This document shows, piece by piece, positions 1 to 6,374 of a stretch of DNA of 9,086 nucleotides. The stretch is from positions 1-9,086 of the forward strand of contig UQCV01000094.1 in assembly GCA_900539665.1 (NCBI GenBank), written 5' to 3'. Source of the DNA: an uncultured Succinivibrionaceae bacterium (GTDB lineage Bacteria; Pseudomonadota; Gammaproteobacteria; Enterobacterales; Succinivibrionaceae). Below the pieces are notes generated by a model. That model had not been told where the DNA came from. It saw only the letters and a program-made list of their open reading frames with translations, and did not search any database. The translations under genes were made by a program, and so were the position numbers. How positions within the stretch are numbered: the first letter of the stretch is position 1; every line of letters starts with the position of its first letter.

Positions 1-369
1 GGTTGATAAGATTAGTAAGTCCTTTCTTGTAGTAATTCATACCTGAGCCTAAATCTGTTATAAGCTCATATTTATAACCGTGCTCAGTACAATAACAATT
101 CTAGTACTTGTGATTGTCTTTGTAAATCTTTTTTTTGGTCATGAGAGCTTACTCTAGCATAAGCTATGGTTTTTCTCTCATCTAATACAGTATACAGTAG
201 GTACTTCCTTTCCACTGATTGCTACAATCCTATCAAGGTTATATCGTCTTGTACCACCAGGTGAAATTGAATCAGGTTTTAACTTACCTGACTTCTCCCA
301 ATTTCTCATGGTTTGAACATGAACCCCTAATAGTTTTGCAGCTTGACCTATGGAAATTATTTTTGACAT
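1..369 (-). pseudogene. IS607-family serine resolvase (TnpA), frameshifted and cut by window edge
   Basis: This is the 5' part of an IS607-type transposase, a MerR-like DNA-binding domain joined to a serine-recombinase domain. The N-terminal frame from ATG 367-369 reads MSKIISIGQAAKLLGVHVQ, followed by the wing motif SPGGTRRYNLDRI. After KEVP this frame stops near 176-180. The catalytic part continues in another frame as ERKTIAYARVSSHDQKKDLQ, with the YARVSS nucleophile-serine motif. Near 88-100 the frame shifts again, and the resolvase resumes as YCTEHGYKYELITDLGSG followed by MNYYKKGLTNLI before running off the window. Two frameshifts make an active enzyme unlikely unless sequencing errors caused them. 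I prefer ATG 369 over the in-frame TTG at 387, because a GGTAGG stretch lies at a suitable distance upstream of it. A partner tnpB, if any, would lie beyond position 1. Confidence 0.85.
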
Positions 370-399
370 AGTCTTGATACCTACCAAATATTAGTAGAT

Positions 400-428
400 A
401 TTATAAACAATTTACATATTTAACACAA
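400..428 (-). promoter_or_regulatory. Sigma70-like promoter of the IS607 resolvase gene
   Basis: On the minus strand TTGTGT (423-428) is followed after exactly 17 bases by a perfect TATAAT (400-405). It lies about 30 bases upstream of the resolvase ATG at 369, leaving a short leader. The -10 box is consensus and the -35 box matches at 4 of 6 positions. No experimental support is available from the sequence alone. Confidence 0.6.
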
Positions 429-456
429 CAGTTAATTAACCCCGTAAACTCCCCAT

Positions 457-496
457 AAAAAAGCTCCCTTTAACTATGGTGTTAAAGGAAGCTTTT
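457..496 (-). terminator. Rho-independent terminator of the AGCS symporter gene
   Basis: Read on the minus strand, arm AAAAGCTTCCTTTAAC (481-496), a 6-base loop (475-480) and arm GTTAAAGGGAGCTTTT (459-474) form a 16-bp stem with one G-U pair. It runs into an uninterrupted T tract (457-462). It sits about 60 bases after the symporter stop codon, so it should end that transcript before the resolvase remnant. Confidence 0.85.
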
Positions 497-527
497 AGGA
501 GCAAAAGTTTTACTACTTTGCTAAGCG

Positions 528-560
528 AAGCTTAAGGGTTAAAAATTAAGCCTTAAGCTT
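528..560 (-). repeat. Perfect 10-bp inverted repeat spanning the symporter stop codon
   Basis: AAGCTTAAGG (528-537) and CCTTAAGCTT (551-560) are perfectly complementary around a 13-base spacer. The stop codon (553-555) lies inside the proximal arm. In the mRNA this would be an additional 3' hairpin ahead of the main terminator. It has no T tract of its own, so an mRNA-stabilising or 3'-end-protecting role is possible but is inference. Confidence 0.5.
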
Positions 561-1992
561 TGGCTAAATCATCACTTTTCTTACTAAGAACACGACCACG
601 GAGCGCATTAAAGTAAAGCGCAGTTTCTTCGTAAATCGTCTTACGTAAGAAGAAGATGGCAATTAAGTTAGGGAAGGCCATTAAGCCATTCATGATATCG
701 GCTAAGACCCACACAATATCAAGGGTCATAAATGAAGCTGTTGCTACAATGCCCACATAGATAATACGGTAAACGTAAATAACCTTAGTCCCAAATAGGT
801 ACACTACCCCGCTTTCCGCATAATAGTTCCAACCAATAATAGTGGTAAAAGCAAAAAGCAAGAGCCCAATATTAACGACGTAGATCCCCCAAGAAGCCCC
901 TAAAGTATCACAAAAAGCTTTAGAGGTAATAGCTGCCCCATCAACCCCTTCGAGGTTCCATGAATCTGTTAAGACAATGGCTAAGCCTGTCAGCATACAA
1001 ATAACTATGGTATCTAAGAAAGTCCCAGTCATATTGATGAGACCCTGTTCAGCTGCATGCTTAGTCTTAGCGGTTGCAGCTGCAATTGGGGCCGAACCAA
1101 GACCGGCCTCGTTAGAGAAAATCCCACGCGCCACCCCGAAACGTAGAGCCATTAAGATGCCAATCCCAGTAGCACCCCCACGGCAAGCTTCAAAGCTAAA
1201 TGCATCTTTTACAATAGTCACAACTGCTTGTGGCAAGAATTCAATCTTTAAGATGATGATAAAGAGGCAACCTACAATATAGAACACTGCCATAATTGGG
1301 ATTATTTTCGTACTGCAAGCAGAAATACTCTTAAGGCCACCTAGGGTAACTAAGCCAACAAGCACCGTGGTAATGGCACAAGATGCAACTGGACTCATGT
1401 TAAACATCAAGGTATTAGCTTGAACCATGGCGTTTATTTGGCAATAAGTCCCGATCCCAAAACAGCCTGCCCCAATGGTAAAGATGGCAAACAAGGCCGC
1501 TAACGGACGAGCACAGGCTTTACCAAGTTTTCCTTGAGCTCCAATCCCATTTTTAATGTAGTACATTGGGCCCCCGCAGTAGCGGCCCTTGGCATCTACT
1601 TCTCGGAATTTTACCGCGAGCAAACATTCGCCATATTTGGTCGCCATCCCAAAGAAAGCAGCGACAAACATCCAAAATAAAGCCCCAGGGCCACCCATAT
1701 GGACCGCAGTTGCCACCCCGACGATATTTCCCGTACCGATGGTACTTGCAAGAGCGGTACAAAGAGCCGCAAAACTCGTAATTTCCCCAACTTTGCCAGC
1801 TTCATCGCGATGCGGAGTAAAAACTAATTTAATAGCTCGCCCAAGATTGCTAAGCTGGATCCCACGAAGTCCAATAGTCAGCAACACCCCTACTGCAAGT
1901 AACATTACTAGTAGTGGCACCCCCCAAATAAAGCCATCGACTAAATCAAGATAACCACCGACTACCTTTAGAATTTCACTAAAGTCATTCAT
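553..1992 (-). CDS. Alanine/glycine:cation symporter (AGCS family)
   Basis: This is an integral inner-membrane secondary transporter, 479 aa, full length for the family. AGCS proteins import alanine, glycine or D-serine together with Na+ or H+. The family signature is visible at residues 100-115 (GGPGALFWMFVAAFFG) and continues as MATKYGE. Before it lies the conserved stretch TALASTIGTGNIVGVATAV (79-97). GGPMYYIKNG (140-149) and SNEAGLGSAPIAAATA (293-308) are also family hallmarks. The rest is a succession of hydrophobic segments consistent with about ten or more membrane spans, ending in a basic cytoplasmic tail (KKSDDLAKA). The start at ATG 1990-1992 fits the family N terminus, although only a weak GGA-type ribosome binding site precedes it. 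The gene stands alone between its own candidate promoter near 2165-2193 and a strong terminator. The exact substrate cannot be told from the sequence. Confidence 0.95.
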   Translation of the reverse strand: MNDFSEILKVVGGYLDLVDGFIWGVPLLVMLLAVGVLLTIGLRGIQLSNLGRAIKLVFTPHRDEAGKVGEITSFAALCTALASTIGTGNIVGVATAVHMGGPGALFWMFVAAFFGMATKYGECLLAVKFREVDAKGRYCGGPMYYIKNGIGAQGKLGKACARPLAALFAIFTIGAGCFGIGTYCQINAMVQANTLMFNMSPVASCAITTVLVGLVTLGGLKSISACSTKIIPIMAVFYIVGCLFIIILKIEFLPQAVVTIVKDAFSFEACRGGATGIGILMALRFGVARGIFSNEAGLGSAPIAAATAKTKHAAEQGLINMTGTFLDTIVICMLTGLAIVLTDSWNLEGVDGAAITSKAFCDTLGASWGIYVVNIGLLLFAFTTIIGWNYYAESGVVYLFGTKVIYVYRIIYVGIVATASFMTLDIVWVLADIMNGLMAFPNLIAIFFLRKTIYEETALYFNALRGRVLSKKSDDLAKA

Positions 1993-2162
1993 AACTTATT
2001 TTTCCATCTAAAAGCGCAGCTCACAGCCTCCTTTACAAGCGGGGCCGTGAATTGCACTTTCAACATAAACATATATTTTCATTGATATTTAAAATCATGT
2101 CCTCTAAAACATTGTCGCCCTTAAGGCTTATCAATAATTTTTGGGGCCCTGAAATTTCTGGT

Positions 2163-2203
2163 ACATTTTACCTAATGAATGTCCATTCGTAAAACGTAAA
2201 TGT
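2163..2203 (-). promoter_or_regulatory. Candidate symporter promoter embedded in a dyad (possible operator)
   Basis: On the minus strand TTTACG (2188-2193) is separated by 17 bases from TAAAAT (2165-2170). These match the sigma70 boxes at 4 of 6 and 5 of 6 positions. The same stretch is an imperfect dyad: ATGAATG (2175-2181) mirrors CATTCGT (2184-2190), and ACATTTTAC (2163-2171) mirrors GTAAATGT (2196-2203). A dyad centred between the -35 and -10 boxes is a common repressor-site arrangement. The cognate regulator is not recognisable. Confidence 0.4.
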
Positions 2204-2366
2204 AAAGATAAACAAAATCAGGCTTAAGCATATGTTTAATTTCAAATTACAAGTAACCTCCCCCAACACCTTGCTCTAAAGTGGCGACCATGAGCTTAAA
2301 ATGGTAAAATATAAGGATATTTGTAGTCCCCAAACGTTATTAGCCCTACGAGGAAAGAATCAACGC

Positions 2367-2395
2367 TTGATTAAAAACAGCCTTAAACTTATGTT
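2367..2395 (+). promoter_or_regulatory. Weak candidate promoter for the sap operon
   Basis: TTGATT (2367-2372) and TATGTT (2390-2395) are 17 bases apart, each matching the sigma70 consensus at 4 of 6 positions. The predicted start point, near 2402, would put both the hairpins at 2400-2440 and the AGTTAACT copies in the transcribed leader of about 180 bases. Another promoter closer to sapA may exist, because TTAACT within the repeats can serve as a -10 box. That is in fact the -10 box of the E. coli trp promoter. I see no good -35 partner for it here. Confidence 0.3.
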
Positions 2396-2399
2396 CCAT

Positions 2400-2440
2400 A
2401 ATTCTAGGGCTAGAATTTTATGGCTTCACAATTCTAGCCC
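2400..2440 (+). promoter_or_regulatory. Mutually exclusive hairpins in the sap leader
   Basis: Three arms share the same sequence. AATTCTAG (2400-2407) can pair with CTAGAATT (2410-2417). The longer GGGCTAGAATT (2407-2417) can instead pair perfectly with AATTCTAGCCC (2430-2440) across a 12-base loop. The middle arm can therefore choose between an upstream and a downstream partner, an attenuator-like arrangement. A T-rich run follows about 30 bases later (2471-2484), not directly after the stem, so it is not a standard terminator. A protein-binding site made of CTAG repeats is the alternative reading. Confidence 0.5.
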
Positions 2441-2483
2441 TTATTTAGAAGTTAGAAGTCGGCGGCTCTATTTTTTTATTTTT

Positions 2484-2532
2484 TAGTTAACTGATTATTC
2501 ACTAGTTAACTGATTATTTATTAGTTAACTAA
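2484..2532 (+). promoter_or_regulatory. Three 19-bp-spaced AGTTAACT palindromes, TrpR-operator-like
   Basis: The unit TAGTTAACTGATTATT with a variable 3-base end begins at 2484 and 2503, and a third core begins at 2522, giving an exact 19-bp period. Each core is the palindrome AGTTAACT. The second reads CACTAGTTAACTGA and the third TTAGTTAACTAA, a perfect 12-bp palindrome. The E. coli trp operator core is ACTAGTTAACTAGT, so the second copy shares 11 consecutive bases with it. The array ends about 50 bases before the sapA start. A tandem operator for TrpR or a similar dyad-binding regulator is plausible. Chance similarity of an AT-rich tandem repeat is the alternative. Confidence 0.45.
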
Positions 2533-2580
2533 GCCCCACCAAGCCTCATGTTTGCATGGACTGACTATATAGGATCTTAT

Positions 2581-4506
2581 ATGCGTTCTTTGATTTCGCC
2601 AGTAATACGCCAAGCATCCACATACCTAAATATGGTCCTGTGGGGCTTTTTAAGTAGCACGTTTTTGAGCTTTGCCTATGCGGAGTCAACTAACGGTCTT
2701 ATTTTTTGCTCCGAAGCGGGACTCACGAGCTTAAACCCACAACGCTCTCCCGTTTCAAATATGACCTCCACGTTGTCATATGCCGTTTATGATCGCTTAC
2801 TCACCATGAACCCTGATACTAAAGCCATCATTCCGGCAATCGGCGCTTTAGCTTATACGGAAAACAAAGGCTTAACTCGAGTTTATCGACTTAAACGTAA
2901 TATTCACTTTCAAAGTAATAATATCTTTGTGCCGACGAGAACCATGAATGCTGAAGACGTGGCCTTTAGCTTCAATCGCATGATCGATCCAAACTCACCT
3001 TTCTACCGTCCTAAACAGTATTTTCCGTATTTATCGGCCCATGAAAGCGGTGATTTTATTGAAAAGGTAGAACCAAGAGGCACTTACTTAGTAGCCTTTA
3101 AACTACATAAACCCCAGCCAAATTTTGATAACTTTTTAGCGCACGACAACTCCGTTATTTTAAGTCGTGAATACGCAGATACCATCTTAAAGAAACAGTT
3201 ACCCCCAGAAACCATCGACTATAAACCAATTGGCACTGGTCCCTTCCAAGCACAAAAGTTTGTCCGTGATAGCTTTGTCAGATTAACTTCTTTTAATGAC
3301 TACCATCAGAAAAAACCACAGCTTGATATCTTAGTGTTACGTCACTCAACTCATATCAACAAGCGCTTTTCTCAGCTCTTTACAGGCGAGTGCCAAGTAA
3401 TGAGTAACCCTAGCCCTAGCCAAATTTCTCTCATCCTTGAACATCACAAAGAAATCAGCCTCGAAAAACGAAGCTCACTCTTTGGGACCTTTTTGATCTT
3501 TAATACACGTCAAGACTACTTAAACTCCCCAGAAAAACGACGTGCTATCGCTTCCCTTATTAATTTAAGCGACCTTAATAAATCCGTTTACTTTGGTTAT
3601 GGTGAATTTAGAGCTCCCATCGAACAGACCGCCCCTAAAACCAAAGACCAAAATAATGCGCGTCAGTTATCCACTACGAACTTCACCACCTCAGAAGTCG
3701 CTTCAGCTGAACTCTATTCACCTACGCAAAAATTCGAAGCCACAAATAACAAGGGTAGCAGCGAACAAGAACAAGCTTTGCCTGATCCTAGTTCCCCGCA
3801 TTCATCTAAAAAAGATAAAATTCCACAGGGAATTGCCGGCCTTACTAGCCAAAATGGCACGAACCCACAATACGGGGAAGATGCAGCCGCAGGTGACATC
3901 ATCAATCCTTATTACAATTACGCGCCGATCTTTTTACGGCAAGATAGCGCTATCACCCCTGGATTAACCCAAGCCCTAAACGAACTACAAAAAGAAGAAC
4001 TTAGAATCATAATTTTAGAGCGTGATGCTTTAGGCGACGCGACATTAACTAAAACGGCGCAATTTATTAAGTCCGCTTTAGAAAAACAGCATATTCAGGC
4101 GAACATAAAAAGTTTAAGTTACCAAAATGGGCTTAGTTATCTCGCGCGCGGACGTTTTGATTTAGCAATTATCAACGTGTTTTCTGATAACGGGAATATC
4201 ATCGTTCCGCTTTCTAAATGTCCAAGCGGTAGAGTCTCAACACGTGGCGGTTTACACCAAAACTTCACCGGTTGGTGCCACCAAGAATTCGACCAATTAG
4301 CAGCTATTAGTGCTAGTACTCGTAACCCTACGGTTCTTGCGACCAACACCCGTAAAATGCGAGATATTTTAAGCGTGGAAATGCCGTTACTGCCTCTAAT
4401 CTATTCATTTAATACCTTTATCTCCATCAATAAGGTAAAGCAACTAAAACAAACACCGTTTGGCGGTTTGATTTTTAGTGATGTGACTTTGACGGAGGAA
4501 CAATAA
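2581..4506 (+). CDS. sapA: SapA: periplasmic peptide-binding protein of the Sap ABC transporter, with large insertion
   Basis: Solute-binding protein of the cluster C (SBP_bac_5, DppA/OppA-like) class. In relatives SapA binds cationic antimicrobial peptides and haem in the periplasm. I chose ATG 2581 because AGGA lies 8 bases upstream; an in-frame ATG at 2548 lacks a ribosome site. This gives 641 aa with a signal peptide cleaved after AYA (residues 32-34). Matches to E. coli SapA include GTGPFQ, TGECQVMSNP near 269-278, GWCHQEFDQL near 564-573 and TPFGGLIFSDV near the C terminus. The four cysteines (43, 271, 547, 566) match in position and suggest two disulfides. E. coli SapA has 547 aa; the roughly 95 extra residues lie about 347-441 and are rich in Ser, Thr, Gln, Asn, Lys and Pro. 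The stop overlaps the sapB start by one base (TAATG). Confidence 0.93.
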   Translation: MRSLISPVIRQASTYLNMVLWGFLSSTFLSFAYAESTNGLIFCSEAGLTSLNPQRSPVSNMTSTLSYAVYDRLLTMNPDTKAIIPAIGALAYTENKGLTRVYRLKRNIHFQSNNIFVPTRTMNAEDVAFSFNRMIDPNSPFYRPKQYFPYLSAHESGDFIEKVEPRGTYLVAFKLHKPQPNFDNFLAHDNSVILSREYADTILKKQLPPETIDYKPIGTGPFQAQKFVRDSFVRLTSFNDYHQKKPQLDILVLRHSTHINKRFSQLFTGECQVMSNPSPSQISLILEHHKEISLEKRSSLFGTFLIFNTRQDYLNSPEKRRAIASLINLSDLNKSVYFGYGEFRAPIEQTAPKTKDQNNARQLSTTNFTTSEVASAELYSPTQKFEATNNKGSSEQEQALPDPSSPHSSKKDKIPQGIAGLTSQNGTNPQYGEDAAAGDIINPYYNYAPIFLRQDSAITPGLTQALNELQKEELRIIILERDALGDATLTKTAQFIKSALEKQHIQANIKSLSYQNGLSYLARGRFDLAIINVFSDNGNIIVPLSKCPSGRVSTRGGLHQNFTGWCHQEFDQLAAISASTRNPTVLATNTRKMRDILSVEMPLLPLIYSFNTFISINKVKQLKQTPFGGLIFSDVTLTEEQ

Positions 4507-5465
4507 TGTTTGGTTTTATTATGCGCCGCTTGGTGCTTCTTATCACCACGTTTGGGCTACTGACCGTAATCCTCTTTTGGGTTCATATACGTTTAAATAG
4601 TATCGATATCACTAGGTTCATTCCTGAATATTTAAGCTACAGCTCCCATCTCCTCAGACTCGATTTTGGCACCAACTCTGAAACCGGGGCCTCGATCTTA
4701 GAAGAAATAAAACTATATCTCCCGCATACTGCCGTGCTCCTTACACTCTCCCTCGTGCTGGCGTTAATTTTAGGTTCTATCTTAGGAATCTCAGGCGGAA
4801 TGTGGCACCGCTCGTTAGGGGATCGCCTACTTCGTACTTTTTGCCGCTTAACTAATTCCATTCCCGTTTATTGGCTAGCGCAGCTTTTAATCATTGTCTT
4901 TGCGGTAAAGCTTAGATTATTGCCCTCTACTGGCAACTTTAATCTCTTACTTGATATGCCAGAAGATACCGGTTTTTTACTCATCGATGTCTTAAAATCA
5001 GGCAATATGGTTTATATCACCGATGTGTTAAAGCACTTAATTTTGCCCGTAGCTACCATTATGATCATGCCTTGCGCTGAAATTACCTCCATCACGAGAA
5101 AAGCAACACTTGATGTTATGAGTAGTAACTATGTACGCGCAGCTTACAGCCACGGCGCGAGCAATTTTACTATTGCCATCCATCATATACTCACTAATAT
5201 CTTGCCTTCACTACTCCCTCACCTGAGCATTATTATTTGTAATATTTTTTCTGCCTGTATCTTGGTGGAAACGGTTTTTGAATGGCCGGGTTTGGGTTTT
5301 TGGCTCACGCAAAGTGTCACTGCTAGCCAAAATGAAGTCATTGAGGCTTGTGTGTTCGTACTAGGCACGGGGCTTTTAATCATCAATATCGGCACAGAAA
5401 TTCTTTGTGCCCTCTTCTTTAAAAATAACCGCCGCACCACAGCCGCTGGGGAGGATCCGTTTTAA
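4506..5465 (+). CDS. sapB: SapB: inner-membrane permease of the Sap transporter
   Basis: One of two channel subunits, 319 aa against 321 in E. coli. An N-terminal membrane anchor (MRRLVLLITTFGLL, from residue 6) is followed by a periplasmic stretch with RLDFGTNSETGASI (51-64) and then about five more hydrophobic spans. The EAA loop that docks onto the ATPases is at about 209-234 (YVRAAYSHGASN through NILP). VETVFEWPGLG (254-264) is the family motif after it. Translation is coupled to sapA: the ATG shares a base with the sapA stop, and a strong GGAGG (4494-4498) sits 7 bases upstream. An internal ATG five codons in (4521) is possible but has a poorer ribosome site. Confidence 0.95.
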   Translation: MFGFIMRRLVLLITTFGLLTVILFWVHIRLNSIDITRFIPEYLSYSSHLLRLDFGTNSETGASILEEIKLYLPHTAVLLTLSLVLALILGSILGISGGMWHRSLGDRLLRTFCRLTNSIPVYWLAQLLIIVFAVKLRLLPSTGNFNLLLDMPEDTGFLLIDVLKSGNMVYITDVLKHLILPVATIMIMPCAEITSITRKATLDVMSSNYVRAAYSHGASNFTIAIHHILTNILPSLLPHLSIIICNIFSACILVETVFEWPGLGFWLTQSVTASQNEVIEACVFVLGTGLLIINIGTEILCALFFKNNRRTTAAGEDPF

Positions 5466-6374
5466 ATGTTTGATCTTAGACATGAACCACATCGGACTGT
5501 GCCGTCTAATGGCGCGCTCTTTTGGCATGAATTTAAAAGAAGTGCTTCAGATGTGGCCGGCCTCTATATTTTAATTGCTCTGTTGCTGGTGATATACGTG
5601 TTACCCTATATCATTCCAACCGACCCATTTTCCGTCAATACCGATATTCGCCTCTTGCCCCCATCTTGGGTTGAAGGTGGAATGTTAGAGCACTTCCTAG
5701 GAACCGATGAATTAGGGCGTGACTATCTTTCACGCATATTGTTAGGGGCGGCGAATACTTTAAATGCCTCCCTTATTACCGTGCTCGCAGCTGTAGCTGT
5801 AGGGGTGCCTATTGGTTTACTTAGCGCCATCTCTAAACATCGGGTTCGTAGTAGCGTCATGCATCATCTCTTTGATATCATGCTCTCTATTCCTTCTCTT
5901 TTAATCGCTTTAGTTACCATTGCGATTTTAGGCCCTAGCCTTAGCCACGCTATTTTAGGGATCAGTATTTCACTTGTACCCCGCTTTATTCACTCAACAT
6001 ATTATGCCGTTCAAGTAGAACTCGCTAAAGACTATATCACGTCAGATTTATTAGATGGGGTTTCATATCTAAGCTTAGCTCGGCATACCATTTTGCCTAA
6101 TATCGCCTCCGTCATTATCCAAAATTTCCACCAAGCCTTAGGGGTGGCTTTACTTGATATTAGTGCCATGGGGTTCTTAGGTTTTGGAGCGCAACCACCA
6201 TACCCTGATCTCGGCAATATGATGGCCTCCGGGCTTGATATTATTTATGTAGGCCTCGCCCAAGCTATGATTCCAGGTCTTGCTATCATGCTTATCATCA
6301 TTTCCATCAACGCTGTCGGTCATGGCATTAACCGCGTACTTGAAATAGGGATCAAAAAATATGGCTCTGCTTGA
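5466..6374 (+). CDS. sapC: SapC: inner-membrane permease of the Sap transporter
   Basis: The second channel subunit, 302 aa against 296 in E. coli, partner of SapB. The first membrane span lies at about 32-50. The DppC/OppC-type motif HFLGTDELGRDYLSRILLGA is at 77-96. The EAA loop is at about 186-213 (LAKDYITSDLLDG through ILPNI). DISAMGFLGFGAQPPYPDLG (231-250) corresponds to [20 protein letters not shown] in E. coli SapC. The start codon directly follows the sapB stop, with GAGGA about 10 bases upstream. The 3' end overlaps sapD by 14 bases. No key motif appears damaged, unlike in the ATPases that follow. Confidence 0.95.
   Translation: MFDLRHEPHRTVPSNGALFWHEFKRSASDVAGLYILIALLLVIYVLPYIIPTDPFSVNTDIRLLPPSWVEGGMLEHFLGTDELGRDYLSRILLGAANTLNASLITVLAAVAVGVPIGLLSAISKHRVRSSVMHHLFDIMLSIPSLLIALVTIAILGPSLSHAILGISISLVPRFIHSTYYAVQVELAKDYITSDLLDGVSYLSLARHTILPNIASVIIQNFHQALGVALLDISAMGFLGFGAQPPYPDLGNMMASGLDIIYVGLAQAMIPGLAIMLIIISINAVGHGINRVLEIGIKKYGSA

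Larger units (their letters stand above)
1993..2580. other. Divergent intergenic region between symporter and sap operon
   Basis: Nearly 590 bases lie between two divergently transcribed units, with no convincing protein gene. The symporter side holds a candidate promoter in a dyad (about 2163-2203) and an unusually long leader of about 165 bases that contains the palindrome GGGGCCCC near 2143-2150. The sap side holds a weak candidate promoter, competing hairpins (2400-2440), a T-rich run (2471-2484) and a triplicate AGTTAACT motif (2484-2532). I looked for a glycine riboswitch ahead of the symporter, as often found with AGCS genes, and did not recognise its conserved core. Confidence 0.7.

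Noticed and set aside
1993..2300. Glycine riboswitch ahead of the AGCS symporter gene
   Set aside because: A common arrangement, but the conserved glycine aptamer core segments were not recognisable on the minus strand.
2301..2486. A 61-codon plus-strand open frame upstream of sapA
   Set aside because: No ribosome binding site, no recognisable similarity, and it runs through the palindromic hairpins and the T-rich run, so it reads as leader DNA rather than a gene.
2484..2532. CRISPR-like array
   Set aside because: The units are only 19 bp with no unique spacers; all bases belong to the repeated unit.
2548..2580. Upstream in-frame ATG for sapA
   Set aside because: No ribosome site before it. 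The ATG at 2581 has AGGA at the right distance and gives a cleaner signal peptide.
3593..3967. A 124-codon frame inside sapA
   Set aside because: It is an out-of-frame shadow over the SapA insertion. The sapA frame is continuous and matches SapA on both sides, so the insertion is not a separate gene or a frameshift artefact.
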